A stretch of 7,110 bases of DNA from JBGOUV01 sp041477815 (GTDB lineage Bacteria > Acidobacteriota > Terriglobia > Bryobacterales > JACQDG01), in the NCBI GenBank assembly GCA_041477815.1, contig JBGOUV010000369.1, positions 1 to 7,110 of the forward strand, in the 5' to 3' direction. The notes under the pieces were generated by a model, which searched no databases, was not told the origin of the DNA, and saw only the letters and a program-made list of their open reading frames with translations. Position 1 is the first letter of the stretch, and each line of letters starts with the position of its first letter. The translations under genes and the position numbers were made by a program. This document shows, in pieces, positions 1 through 5,099 of this stretch.

Positions 1-262
1 GGACTTCGACCACAAAATCCAGGTTCGAGACCAGCACCGCCTGGGCGAGGTCCTGGGCCAGATCCTCGTCGGTCTGCTGGAGCCGGTCCCAGAGCCGGGG
101 GACGGCCTTGCGCAGGTGGTCGGCATTGAGCTTGTTGAGCCGCGTGCGCAGCTTGACCTGGTCGAAAAGCTTGTAGGTGCGCAAGGAGCCCATCGATATC
201 CGCCGCACCAGCTCGCCCAAACCCTCAGGGCCCAACGATTGAAAGATTGAACTAAGATCCAC
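1..262 (-). CDS. Unrecognised protein, N-terminal part (runs off the window)
   Basis: An open frame on the minus strand runs from GTG at 260-262 to the window edge without a stop (87 codons). It starts V-D-L-S-S-I-F-Q-S-L-G and continues with a charged, helix-rich segment containing ...LFDQVKLRTRLNKLN... and ...DEDLAQDLAQAVLVSNLD.... No upstream start is possible in this frame because a TAG lies at 284-286 and no ATG, GTG or TTG comes between, so GTG 262 is the best start. The Shine-Dalgarno signal is weak. There is no signal peptide or membrane segment in the visible part, so it is probably cytoplasmic. I do not recognise the family. It is divergent from the monooxygenase gene and shares a 45-bp promoter gap with it. 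The absence of stops and good codon use support a real gene; the function is unknown. Confidence 0.65.
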   Translation of the reverse strand, partial: MDLSSIFQSLGPEGLGELVRRISMGSLRTYKLFDQVKLRTRLNKLNADHLRKAVPRLWDRLQQTDEDLAQDLAQAVLVSNLDFVVEV

Positions 263-282
263 ATTCGCAGGATAACATGCAG

Positions 283-293
283 CCTATAATAGG
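283..293. promoter_or_regulatory. Near-symmetric divergent -10 element
   Basis: The sequence CCTAT-A-ATAGG is a palindrome with 5-bp arms and a one-base centre. On the plus strand it holds TATAAT (285-290), predicting a start near 297 for the gene at 308. On the minus strand it holds TATTAT (291-286), predicting a start near 279 for the gene at 262. No good -35 element is visible for either direction. This is inferred from sequence only. Confidence 0.45.
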
Positions 294-307
294 TTCCAGG
301 TGAGAAC

Positions 308-1651
308 ATGACTGCCCGGATGATCCTGTCGGTCGGGTTTCTGGTGAGCGGGCTGACGGCGGCCGCTTCGACGCTGACTTTTACCAAGGATGTCGCTCCC
401 ATCTTCTACCAGCGCTGCGTGGGTTGCCATCGTCCCCACGACATCGCTCCCATGTCGCTCCTGGATTACCAATCGGCGCGGCCCTGGGCCAAGGCGATCC
501 GCGAGGCGGTGCTGGCGCGCAAGATGCCGCCCTGGTTTGCCGATCCCCGCTGGGGCCATTTCTCCAACGACGCCCGGCTATCCCAGGCGGAGATAGATAC
601 CATCAAGGCCTGGGCGGACCAGGGCGCCAAAGAAGGCGATCCCGGCGATCTGCCCGCGCCGCCGGCCTTCACCGCGGGCTGGCATCTCGGAAAGCCGGAC
701 ATCGTCATCGACATCGGCGAGGACCACCAGGTAACGCCGGGCGAGGACGCCTACGAGCACTTCACCGTCCCCACCAACTTCACCGCCGGCCGCTGGATCC
801 GGGCGGCGGAGATCCGGCCCGGCAACCGTCAAGTGGTGCATCACGTGCATGTCCTGCTCGTACAGGACAATCTGGCGGCCATGGAGGCGGCGTCCACCAA
901 GAACATGCCCCAGCTCTCCCGCTACCTGATTCGCGAAGGGAAGCTGTCCCGCATCCGCCAGGACGCGCCGGTGGTCAACGACGCCTGCGCCTCCGAGGTT
1001 CCGAATCTGCCCTTCCTGAGCGGCTTCCAGGAGGGAGGTCTCGCCGCTTTCCTGCCCGGACGTCCGCCCGACGTATTTCCGGCCGGCACCGCCAAGTGGA
1101 TCCCGCCGGGCGCCCAGCTCGAGTTCGTGATTCACTACGCCCGGATCGCCGGTAAGCCCCAGACCGACCGGACCAGCGTCGGACTCTACCTCGCTCCCGG
1201 ACCGCCCGAACAGCCCCTGCGCCGCATGGACCTGCGGAATTTCTTCATGAGCATTCCCGCCGGCGCGGCCAGCCACGAGGTCCGGCGATGCTACGACGTG
1301 GAGCGCGACAAGCTGCTGCTTTCGGTGACACCGCACATGCACTACCGCGGCAAAGACGTCACCTACGAGGTGATCCGGCCGGACGGTAAGCGCGAAACCC
1401 TGCTCGCCGTTCCTCGCTACGATTTCAACTGGCAACTGGTGTACCGTTTCCAGGAGCCGGTCCGCTTGGAGAAGGGCAGCCGCCTGATGGTAACGGCCCA
1501 CTACGACAACAGTCCGAACAACCCGGCCAACCCCGATCCGGCCGCCGTGATTCGCTGGGGCGACAAGAGCGAGGAAGAGATGATGACGAGCTGGATCGAG
1601 TACCTGGAGCCCTCGGCCAGGGCTCCCGTGGAAACCGCCGTCAAGCAATGA
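308..1651 (+). CDS. Exported cytochrome c-like domain fused to a PHM/DBM-type copper monooxygenase
   Basis: The 447-residue product begins with a Sec signal peptide (about residues 1-20, ending ...GLTAAAS), so it acts outside the cytoplasm. Residues 24-110 form a cytochrome c-like domain with CVGCH (C37, C40, H41) and a likely axial Met in KMPPW (M73). Residues 125-435 resemble copper type II ascorbate-dependent monooxygenases (PHM/DBM). The likely CuH ligands are H178 and H179 in VVHHVHV and H276 in VIHY. The likely CuM ligands are H343 and H345 in PHMHYRG and M425 or M426 in EEEMM. Thus every copper ligand known from peptidylglycine hydroxylase has a counterpart, and an active O2-using hydroxylase or related redox enzyme is plausible; the substrate is unknown. 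The ATG at 308 has AGGTGAG just upstream and a TATAAT at 285. Its stop overlaps the next gene (ATGA). Related heme-copper fusions are, from memory, common in Acidobacteriota annotations. Confidence 0.9.
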   Translation: MTARMILSVGFLVSGLTAAASTLTFTKDVAPIFYQRCVGCHRPHDIAPMSLLDYQSARPWAKAIREAVLARKMPPWFADPRWGHFSNDARLSQAEIDTIKAWADQGAKEGDPGDLPAPPAFTAGWHLGKPDIVIDIGEDHQVTPGEDAYEHFTVPTNFTAGRWIRAAEIRPGNRQVVHHVHVLLVQDNLAAMEAASTKNMPQLSRYLIREGKLSRIRQDAPVVNDACASEVPNLPFLSGFQEGGLAAFLPGRPPDVFPAGTAKWIPPGAQLEFVIHYARIAGKPQTDRTSVGLYLAPGPPEQPLRRMDLRNFFMSIPAGAASHEVRRCYDVERDKLLLSVTPHMHYRGKDVTYEVIRPDGKRETLLAVPRYDFNWQLVYRFQEPVRLEKGSRLMVTAHYDNSPNNPANPDPAAVIRWGDKSEEEMMTSWIEYLEPSARAPVETAVKQ

Positions 1652-2184
1652 GAGTCAGGGGGCTGGACAAGGAGCAGGTCGCCGCAGACCTCCGGCAGGT
1701 ATTCGACCGCCAGGAACAGCGCTACGGCAGCGTCCTGCACAACCACCAGGTACTGGCGCGGCGGCCCAGCATTTTTCGGGGATTCCGGGCCATGTGGGAC
1801 GGGATCGACGAGAGCGGCCTGCTGCCGGCCCGGCTGCTCGACCTGGTCAACGTGCGGGTGGCGTCGCTTGTCGGATGCGGGCTTTGAGTGGAGCTGAATA
1901 CCGCTCTGGGCAGGGCGGACGGCGTCACCGAAGAGGAGCTGCGGGCTTTGGGGAACTGGACCGCCACATCGCTTTTTGAAGCGCGGGAGCGCGCCGCCCT
2001 GGCCTACGCCGAGGCCATGGCCACCGGGAACACGGTGACCGAGGCGGTCTTCGACTCCGTGCGCCGCGAGTTCACCGCCGATGAAATCGTCGAGCTAACG
2101 GCGGCCATCGCCTGGGAGATCTGTGCCGCGAAGTTCAACCGGGCCCTCGAAATCGAAGGGCAAGGGATCTGCTTTATTCCGTAA
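1648..2184 (+). CDS. AhpD-like/CMD-family selenoprotein with a CxxU motif (UGA at 1885-1887 read as Sec)
   Basis: The frame is open from ATG 1648 to TAA 2182-2184 except for a single TGA at codon 80. Both sides read as one AhpD-like/CMD-family protein. The N-terminal half has ADLRQVFDRQEQRYG, LLPARLLDLVNVRVASLVGC; the C-terminal half has ELNTALGRADGVTEEELRALG, VELTAAIAWE and FNRALEIEG. In relatives the junction reads roughly VGCPFCIDMNSALG; here it is V-G-C77-G-L-(TGA80)-V-E-L-N84. The stop therefore replaces exactly the second redox cysteine. Read as selenocysteine, the product is 178 residues, normal for the family. A SECIS-like hairpin follows at 1901-1918. Known family members reduce peroxides or act as thiol redox enzymes through this Cys pair; the substrate here is unknown. 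It overlaps the monooxygenase stop (ATGA), implying translational coupling. Alternatives are a nonsense mutation or sequencing error, but frame and sequence are otherwise intact. Automated callers would split it at 1887 and restart at GTG 1888. Confidence 0.85.
1901..1918 (+). promoter_or_regulatory. Candidate bacterial SECIS hairpin
   Basis: Thirteen nucleotides after the TGA at 1885-1887, CCGCTCT (1901-1907) pairs with AGGGCGG (1912-1918). This gives a 7-bp stem with one G-U pair and a GGGC tetraloop (1908-1911). The loop begins 20 nt after the UGA and carries G at its first positions. Bacterial SECIS elements recognised by SelB are known to be hairpins inside the coding region with a small G-containing apical loop roughly 16-37 nt after UGA, so spacing, loop and stem all fit. 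The pairing is seen directly; SelB binding is inferred. Confidence 0.7.
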
Positions 2185-2201
2185 AGCGCTTATAGTATAA
2201 T
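2173..2201 (+). promoter_or_regulatory. Promoter with -10 at the start codon; AAGCGCTT palindrome in the spacer
   Basis: TATAAT at 2196-2201 overlaps the first ATG (2200) of the membrane-protein gene. A weak -35-like TTTATT (2173-2178) lies 17 bp upstream inside the end of the selenoprotein gene. The predicted transcript start (about 2208) falls at the second in-frame ATG, 2209, so a leaderless mRNA is likely. The perfect palindrome AAGCGCTT (2184-2191) sits between -35 and -10, where a repressor would block transcription. The winged-helix protein encoded downstream is an obvious candidate, but that link is inference. Confidence 0.45.
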
Positions 2202-2817
2202 GCCTCCCATGGGTCACCCGCTGCGGACTACCGAGTCCGAACCGATTCCGATTAACGCCCACGCCTACGATAACCTGCGTTACATCCGGGAAACCATGGA
2301 GAGCGCCGGGTCGTTCACCGCGGTGCCCGGGTGGGGCGGCCTGTGGATGGGGCTGACGGCGCTGGTGGCAGGGGCGGTGGCGGCGCTGCAGCCGACCCCC
2401 ACGCGCACGCTGGCCGTATGGGTGTGCGGGGCGCCGTTGGGGCTGGCCATCGGGATCTGGGCCATCGCGCGCAAGGCCCGGGCGGCGCGGCTCCCGCTCC
2501 TGTCGGGCCCGGGACGCAAGTTCGCCCTCAGCCTTTCGCCGCCGATCCTGGCCGGGGCGCTGGTGACGCTGGCGCTCTATCGGGCCGGGCTGACCGCCGT
2601 GATCCCAGGGGTGTGGCTCTTGCTTTACGGGGCCGGCGTAGTTACCGGCGGAGCGTTTTCGGTGAAGATCGTTCCGGTCATGGGGGTCTGTTTCATGCTG
2701 TTGGGGGCGGCGGCGCTGTTTTCGCCGGCGGGATGGGGCAACGTGTTTCTGATGGCCGGGTTCGGCGGCCTGCAGGTCGCCTTCGGCGTCATCATTGCGA
2801 GGAGGTACGGTGGCTAA
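2200..2817 (+). CDS. Six-helix membrane protein paired with a winged-helix regulator
   Basis: The 205-residue product has a short polar N-terminus, with the segment DNLRYIRETMESAGSFTAVPGW at about 24-45. It then has six hydrophobic segments near residues 46-63, 71-90, 108-127, 133-151, 156-174 and 181-200, and ends in a basic RRYGG tail. It is an inner-membrane protein without visible catalytic motifs. I recall similar proteins, with an FTAVPGW-like segment before the first helix, next to small winged-helix regulators in Acidobacteriota, but know no assigned function. ATG 2200 gives the longest product. ATG 2209 (M-G-H-P-L-R) may be the true start because the -10 box overlaps 2200 and no Shine-Dalgarno is present. 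Its last codons overlap the next gene by 8 bp, and the Shine-Dalgarno of that gene lies within its R-R-Y codons, so the two are co-expressed. Confidence 0.8.
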   Translation: MPPMGHPLRTTESEPIPINAHAYDNLRYIRETMESAGSFTAVPGWGGLWMGLTALVAGAVAALQPTPTRTLAVWVCGAPLGLAIGIWAIARKARAARLPLLSGPGRKFALSLSPPILAGALVTLALYRAGLTAVIPGVWLLLYGAGVVTGGAFSVKIVPVMGVCFMLLGAAALFSPAGWGNVFLMAGFGGLQVAFGVIIARRYGG

Positions 2818-3169
2818 GCCCGCATTGGCCGAGGAACGGCATACCAAGAACGCGCGCGCCAAGCCCGCCGACGTGCGACCCCTGGATCTGGACCGCCTCA
2901 TCCACGAACGCATGCGCCTGGGGATCGTCAGCGCCCTGGCGGTGAACGACTCGCTGTCGTTCAACGACCTGAAGAAGCTGCTGCAGACCACCGACGGCAA
3001 CCTCAGCGTCCACGCCCGCAAGCTCGAAGAGGCCGGCTACATCACCTGCTCGAAGTACTTCGAAGGCCGGCTCCCTAAGACCGACTACCGCCTGACCTCG
3101 GCGGGCCGCCGGGCGCTGGAGCGCTACCTGGCCCATATGGAAGCGCTGATCGAAGCGGTAAAGCCTTAG
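2810..3169 (+). CDS. Small winged-helix transcriptional regulator (MarR/PF13601-like)
   Basis: The 119-residue product has a basic, flexible N-terminal 25 residues, then a winged-helix fold. The first helix is DRLIHERMRLGIVSAL (28-43). A helix-turn-helix follows, with SFNDLKKLL (50-58) and the recognition helix near TDGNLSVHARKLEEAG (61-76). The wing is YFEGRLPKTDYRLTSAG (83-99), and a C-terminal helix could dimerise. The motif pattern NLSVHARKLEEAGYI and YRLT..GR is typical of the PF13601 group. I chose GTG 2810 because GAGGAGGT (2799-2806) lies just before it; an in-frame TTG at 2795 is possible but precedes that Shine-Dalgarno. It overlaps the membrane-protein gene by 8 bp. It probably controls its own operon and perhaps binds the AAGCGCTT site, which is inference. 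Confidence 0.85.
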   Translation: MAKPALAEERHTKNARAKPADVRPLDLDRLIHERMRLGIVSALAVNDSLSFNDLKKLLQTTDGNLSVHARKLEEAGYITCSKYFEGRLPKTDYRLTSAGRRALERYLAHMEALIEAVKP

Positions 3170-3183
3170 CGCACGCCTGGCTG

Positions 3184-3420
3184 ATGAAGTTCGAGCTTGT
3201 TACCTCGATAGCAGACGTCGAGGTCATCGCCGCCGGCCCAGGTATTCGGGTTCGCTCGTACCTCCGCAAAGCTTACGGTGATGCTCGGTGGCGAAAAATG
3301 AAAGGGACCGCTACCGTTCGGCTACCGAACGGCGCCCTACGCGCGGTAGAGTTACACTGGTATGAGGCCCATGGGATCGGCAAGCGGGACCTGAAGATTA
3401 AGCGCTACCTGGACGAATGA
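3184..3420 (+). CDS. Small conserved hypothetical protein, first of a coupled pair
   Basis: The 78-residue product is basic, with VEVIAAGPGIRVRSYLRKAYG, W-R-K-M-K-G, then a strand-like TATVRLPNGALRAVELHWYEAHGIG and a C-terminal KIKRYLDE. The W-R-K-(M/L)-K-G and E-(L/I)-H-W-Y-E-A-H-G-I-G blocks are ones I recall from other small bacterial proteins of unknown function. I cannot name the family. No signal peptide or membrane segment is present. The gene starts 14 bp after the regulator stop without a clear Shine-Dalgarno and overlaps the next gene by 4 bp (ATGA), so the pair is translationally coupled. The two-small-gene layout resembles a toxin-antitoxin module, but nothing in the sequence proves that. 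Confidence 0.75.
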   Translation: MKFELVTSIADVEVIAAGPGIRVRSYLRKAYGDARWRKMKGTATVRLPNGALRAVELHWYEAHGIGKRDLKIKRYLDE

Positions 3421-3653
3421 TGAAAGCACAGGCCAAGCCGTTCGCTCTATGTATCGACAACGCCGAATATCAAGCATCCCTTATCCCCGGCAAGGTGTAT
3501 CGTATCGTTCCCGATCCTAAAGCGGCCAGAGATGAGTTGGTGCGGATCGTCGACGAGAGTGGCGAGGATTACCTGTACCACAAGAGTCTCTTCGTGTTTG
3601 TGGACTTCCCCCCGGCGGTGAAAAAAAAGATCCTTGCACTGGAAGAACGATAG
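3417..3653 (+). CDS. Small conserved hypothetical protein, second of a coupled pair
   Basis: The 78-residue product has an all-beta look, with ALCIDNAEYQASLIPGKVYRIV and a central acidic turn DESGEDYLYHKSLFVFVDFP, ending in a lysine-rich helix (AVKKKILALEER). The block C-I-D-N-x-x-Y-x-A-S-L followed by D-E-S-G-E-D-Y-L-Y is familiar to me from short uncharacterised bacterial proteins; no function is known to me. The fold might be a small SH3-like barrel, which is a guess. It begins with two ATG codons overlapping the stop of the previous gene, so the two proteins are probably made in fixed ratio and may bind each other. A run of eight A at 3621-3628 does not break the frame. Confidence 0.75.
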   Translation: MMKAQAKPFALCIDNAEYQASLIPGKVYRIVPDPKAARDELVRIVDESGEDYLYHKSLFVFVDFPPAVKKKILALEER

Positions 3654-3773
3654 GGCCGGCGGAGGAGGCTCATCGCTTCAAGGACCGGAGCATTCCTGAG
3701 CAGTTAGGCATCACGAAGCGCTGCCTTCCCGGAGAGCGTACAATAGGTTCCGGCGCATCTCGGAGGAGAGCGA
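3654..3773 (+). promoter_or_regulatory. Intergenic gap with -10 box and Shine-Dalgarno for the antitoxin gene
   Basis: TACAAT at 3739-3744 is a likely -10, predicting a start near 3751. CGGAGGAG just before ATG 3774 is a strong Shine-Dalgarno. The -10 and following bases (TACAATAGGTTCC) match 12 of 13 positions with the TATAATAGGTTCC upstream of the gene at 308. No clear -35 is seen. The earlier part (3654-3738) stays open in one frame, but I recognise no protein in it. Confidence 0.4.
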
Positions 3774-3974
3774 ATGATGAAGGGAGTTCAGTACCTCGTC
3801 GACGGCCGCGGTGAGCGACGGGCGGTCGTGATCGACTTGCAGAAACGTGCGGAACTCTGGGAAGACTTCTACGACAGGGTGGTAGCAGAGTCTCGGCGCG
3901 ACGAACCCCGCGAGTCCCTCGAAGCCGTGAAAGCCAAGCTCGGCATGCGGCGGAGTCGGCGTCGACGTGACTGA
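3774..3974 (+). CDS. Antitoxin of a ParE/RelE-type toxin-antitoxin module
   Basis: The 66-residue product begins MMKGVQYLVDGRGERRAVVI and continues DLQKRAELWEDFYDRVVAESR, DEPRESLEAVKAKLG and a basic tail. The pattern (short beta strand with Y-L-V-D, then A-V-V-I-D-L and an L-W-E-D-F-Y-D helix, then E-S-L-E-x-V-K) is that of Phd/RelB-like antitoxins that precede ParE/RelE toxins. The N-terminal part would bind DNA and repress the operon; the C-terminal helix would wrap the toxin. The second ATG (3777) is an equally possible start. Its stop overlaps the toxin GTG by 8 bp (GTGACTGA at 3967-3974). Because the toxin is broken, it may now be an orphan antitoxin. Confidence 0.75.
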   Translation: MMKGVQYLVDGRGERRAVVIDLQKRAELWEDFYDRVVAESRRDEPRESLEAVKAKLGMRRSRRRRD

Positions 3975-4057
3975 CCGGGTTCTCTTTGCTCGCTCGGCGA
4001 GGAAGGAATTGGAGAGTCTGCCCGCTGCGACGGGCGGCCCGCATTCTGACCTCCATG
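3967..4057 (+). pseudogene. ParE/RelE toxin, N-terminal fragment, frameshifted and truncated
   Basis: From GTG 3967, overlapping the antitoxin stop, the frame reads V-T-D-R-V-L-F-A-R-S-A-R-K-E-L-E-S-L-P-A-A, a standard ParE/RelE start (strand, then the S-A-x-K-E-L helix). After about 4029 this frame loses similarity. The +1 frame supplies the expected continuation A-A-R-I-L (4034-4048), implying a 1-2 base indel near 4024-4033. Similarity ends near 4057, and the missing C-terminal half is found at 4931-5098. The toxin is therefore very likely inactive. Confidence 0.65.
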
Positions 4058-4069
4058 CTCCTGCCCTTC

Positions 4070-4921
4070 TGGGCAGACTGTCAAGTTTAACTCAAGATAC
4101 CGATCAAGGATAGCCCAAACATGGAAGAAGATCAGACTGCCGATAATGAGAAGCGGGACAGCGCACCTGAGGCGGTCGATGCAAATAAAATGCCAGCCGT
4201 ACCCAATTTCGAGGGTCCCAAGGATGGCGGCAACCAACCCAAGCAAGAGGGCGGCCCAACCGCCATGCCCGCGTACCAGAAATGGAACCTCGGCATTACC
4301 ATCGCTGGGAGCATGCTTGCCCTGATGGGCTTGTTCGCGCTGATTAAGCAAACCTACGTAATGGTTGACCAAAACAAACTGATGATTGAGCAACTCAAAC
4401 AGACCGATAGGAACCTGCGCTTGGATCAGCGGGCTTGGCTGACGTCGTCGCGCTTCAGATTGATCGCTGAACCGGAAGCGGGCAAGCCGATTCATGTTGA
4501 CTACTTCATCCAGAACAGCGGGAAGACCCCGGCCCTTGACTACTATTCCCAACCCGTCCTTTTCTTGGCGAGTGGGATGCCGGGGATGCAAAAGTTTGAA
4601 GAACCCAAGACTTTTGTGAGTCGCTCGATTGTGCCACCCGGCAGCGCCGGTACCGCCTCTGCTACGCTGCCCATAATGCTGGCAGAACTGGAACTCTCCC
4701 ACTACCGCAGCAGGGCAGACCACCTGTTTATCCATGCGATTCTGCGATACAGAGACATATTTGGCCGAGTCCACTGGACTACCGTGTGTGCTTACCACAC
4801 CTGGGGGAATCCTCTTGATATGTTCCAATACTGCGCTAGCGGCAATGAAATGGACCAGGGGCAGGATCAGAAGTAAGACGACCGAGCGCAAACTTGGCTA
4901 CGTCATGTCAGTTATTGCCCA
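4070..4921. mobile_element. Possible insertion splitting the toxin gene, bounded by imperfect inverted repeats
   Basis: About 0.87 kb separates the two halves of one ParE gene. Near its ends, TGGGCAGACTGTCA (4070-4083) matches the complement of 4906-4921 (TGGGCAATAACTGACA) at 12 of 14 positions with a 2-base gap. Each end also carries a GCCC/GGGC hairpin (4061-4076 and 4917-4934). No transposase is encoded and no target duplication is evident, so it could be a non-autonomous element, a cargo segment or a deletion/recombination scar. Exact borders are uncertain by tens of bases. Confidence 0.4.
4121..4876 (+). CDS. Single-pass membrane protein of unknown function
   Basis: The 251-residue product has a polar, low-complexity N-terminus (residues 1-52, rich in E, D, P and Q). 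One transmembrane helix follows at about 56-76 (LGITIAGSMLALMGLFALI). Next comes a likely short coiled coil (80-100, Q-N-K-L-M-I-E-Q-L-K-Q) ending in L-D-Q-R-A-W-L. The rest is a beta-rich domain of about 145 residues containing VDYFIQNSGKTPAL and VPPGSAGTASATLP, possibly an immunoglobulin-like fold. Proteins with this layout (helix, then D-Q-R-A-W, then an N-S-G-K-T-P-A strand) are widespread and uncharacterised. AAGGA (4106-4110) is a modest Shine-Dalgarno. The base composition is less GC-rich than the flanking core genes. It lies wholly inside the segment that splits the ParE gene, so it probably arrived by transfer. Confidence 0.8.
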   Translation: MEEDQTADNEKRDSAPEAVDANKMPAVPNFEGPKDGGNQPKQEGGPTAMPAYQKWNLGITIAGSMLALMGLFALIKQTYVMVDQNKLMIEQLKQTDRNLRLDQRAWLTSSRFRLIAEPEAGKPIHVDYFIQNSGKTPALDYYSQPVLFLASGMPGMQKFEEPKTFVSRSIVPPGSAGTASATLPIMLAELELSHYRSRADHLFIHAILRYRDIFGRVHWTTVCAYHTWGNPLDMFQYCASGNEMDQGQDQK

Positions 4922-4930
4922 AGTTAGTTA

Positions 4931-5098
4931 GGGCGTCTAGCCGCAGAGCCCCGGCCTGTGGGTGCGCGGAAACTCCGAGGTGCGGCGGATCTGTGGCGCG
5001 TTCGCGTAGGGGACTATAGGGTTGTGTACGCCATCAACGACGCCCAACGCATCGTCGACGTCCGTGTAGTTCGTCACCGAAAGGACGCCTACCGATAG
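4931..5098 (+). pseudogene. ParE/RelE toxin, C-terminal fragment
   Basis: Reading from 4931 to TAG 5096-5098 gives L-A-A-E-P-R-P-V-G-A-R-K-L-R-G, then D-L-W-R-V-R-V-G-D-Y-R-V-V-Y-A-I and I-V-D-V-R-V-V-R-H-R-K-D-A-Y-R. This is the complete C-terminal half of a ParE/RelE toxin, including the conserved L-W-R-x-R-V-G-D-Y-R-V-x-Y core and the final H-R-x-x-x-Y-R. A TAG at 4925-4927 closes the frame upstream and no start or Shine-Dalgarno exists, so it cannot be made as a normal protein. Together with 3967-4057 it reconstitutes one toxin of usual length (about 85-90 residues). The fragment has no internal stop or shift, so the break looks fairly recent. It fills most of the otherwise gene-free stretch 4877-5171. 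Confidence 0.75.
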
Positions 5099-5099
5099 T

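Noticed and set aside
578..1648. Long minus-strand open frame of 356 codons
   Set aside because: It is antisense to the clearly coding heme-copper monooxygenase. Its translation has no recognisable motif; long antisense frames are common in GC-rich DNA.
1888..2184. Separate 98-residue gene starting at GTG 1888
   Set aside because: It begins immediately after the TGA, has no Shine-Dalgarno of its own, and is in the same frame as the C-terminal half of the AhpD-like protein. One selenoprotein explains both pieces better than two genes or a pseudogene.
2095..3021. Minus-strand open frame of 308 codons
   Set aside because: It crosses three plus-strand genes and is rich in Arg, Pro and Gln, as expected for a GC-rich shadow frame.
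3621..3628. Run of eight A as a programmed slippage site
   Set aside because: It lies about eight codons before the stop, the normal frame is intact, and a shift would add nothing recognisable.
3656..3738. Possible gene fragment upstream of the antitoxin
   Set aside because: One frame stays open and looks mildly coding, but it lacks a start and matches no family I know.
4061..4076. CTGCCC-TTCT-GGGCAG hairpin as a terminator
   Set aside because: The stem is perfect but no T-tract follows on either strand; it fits better as part of the left end of the putative insertion.
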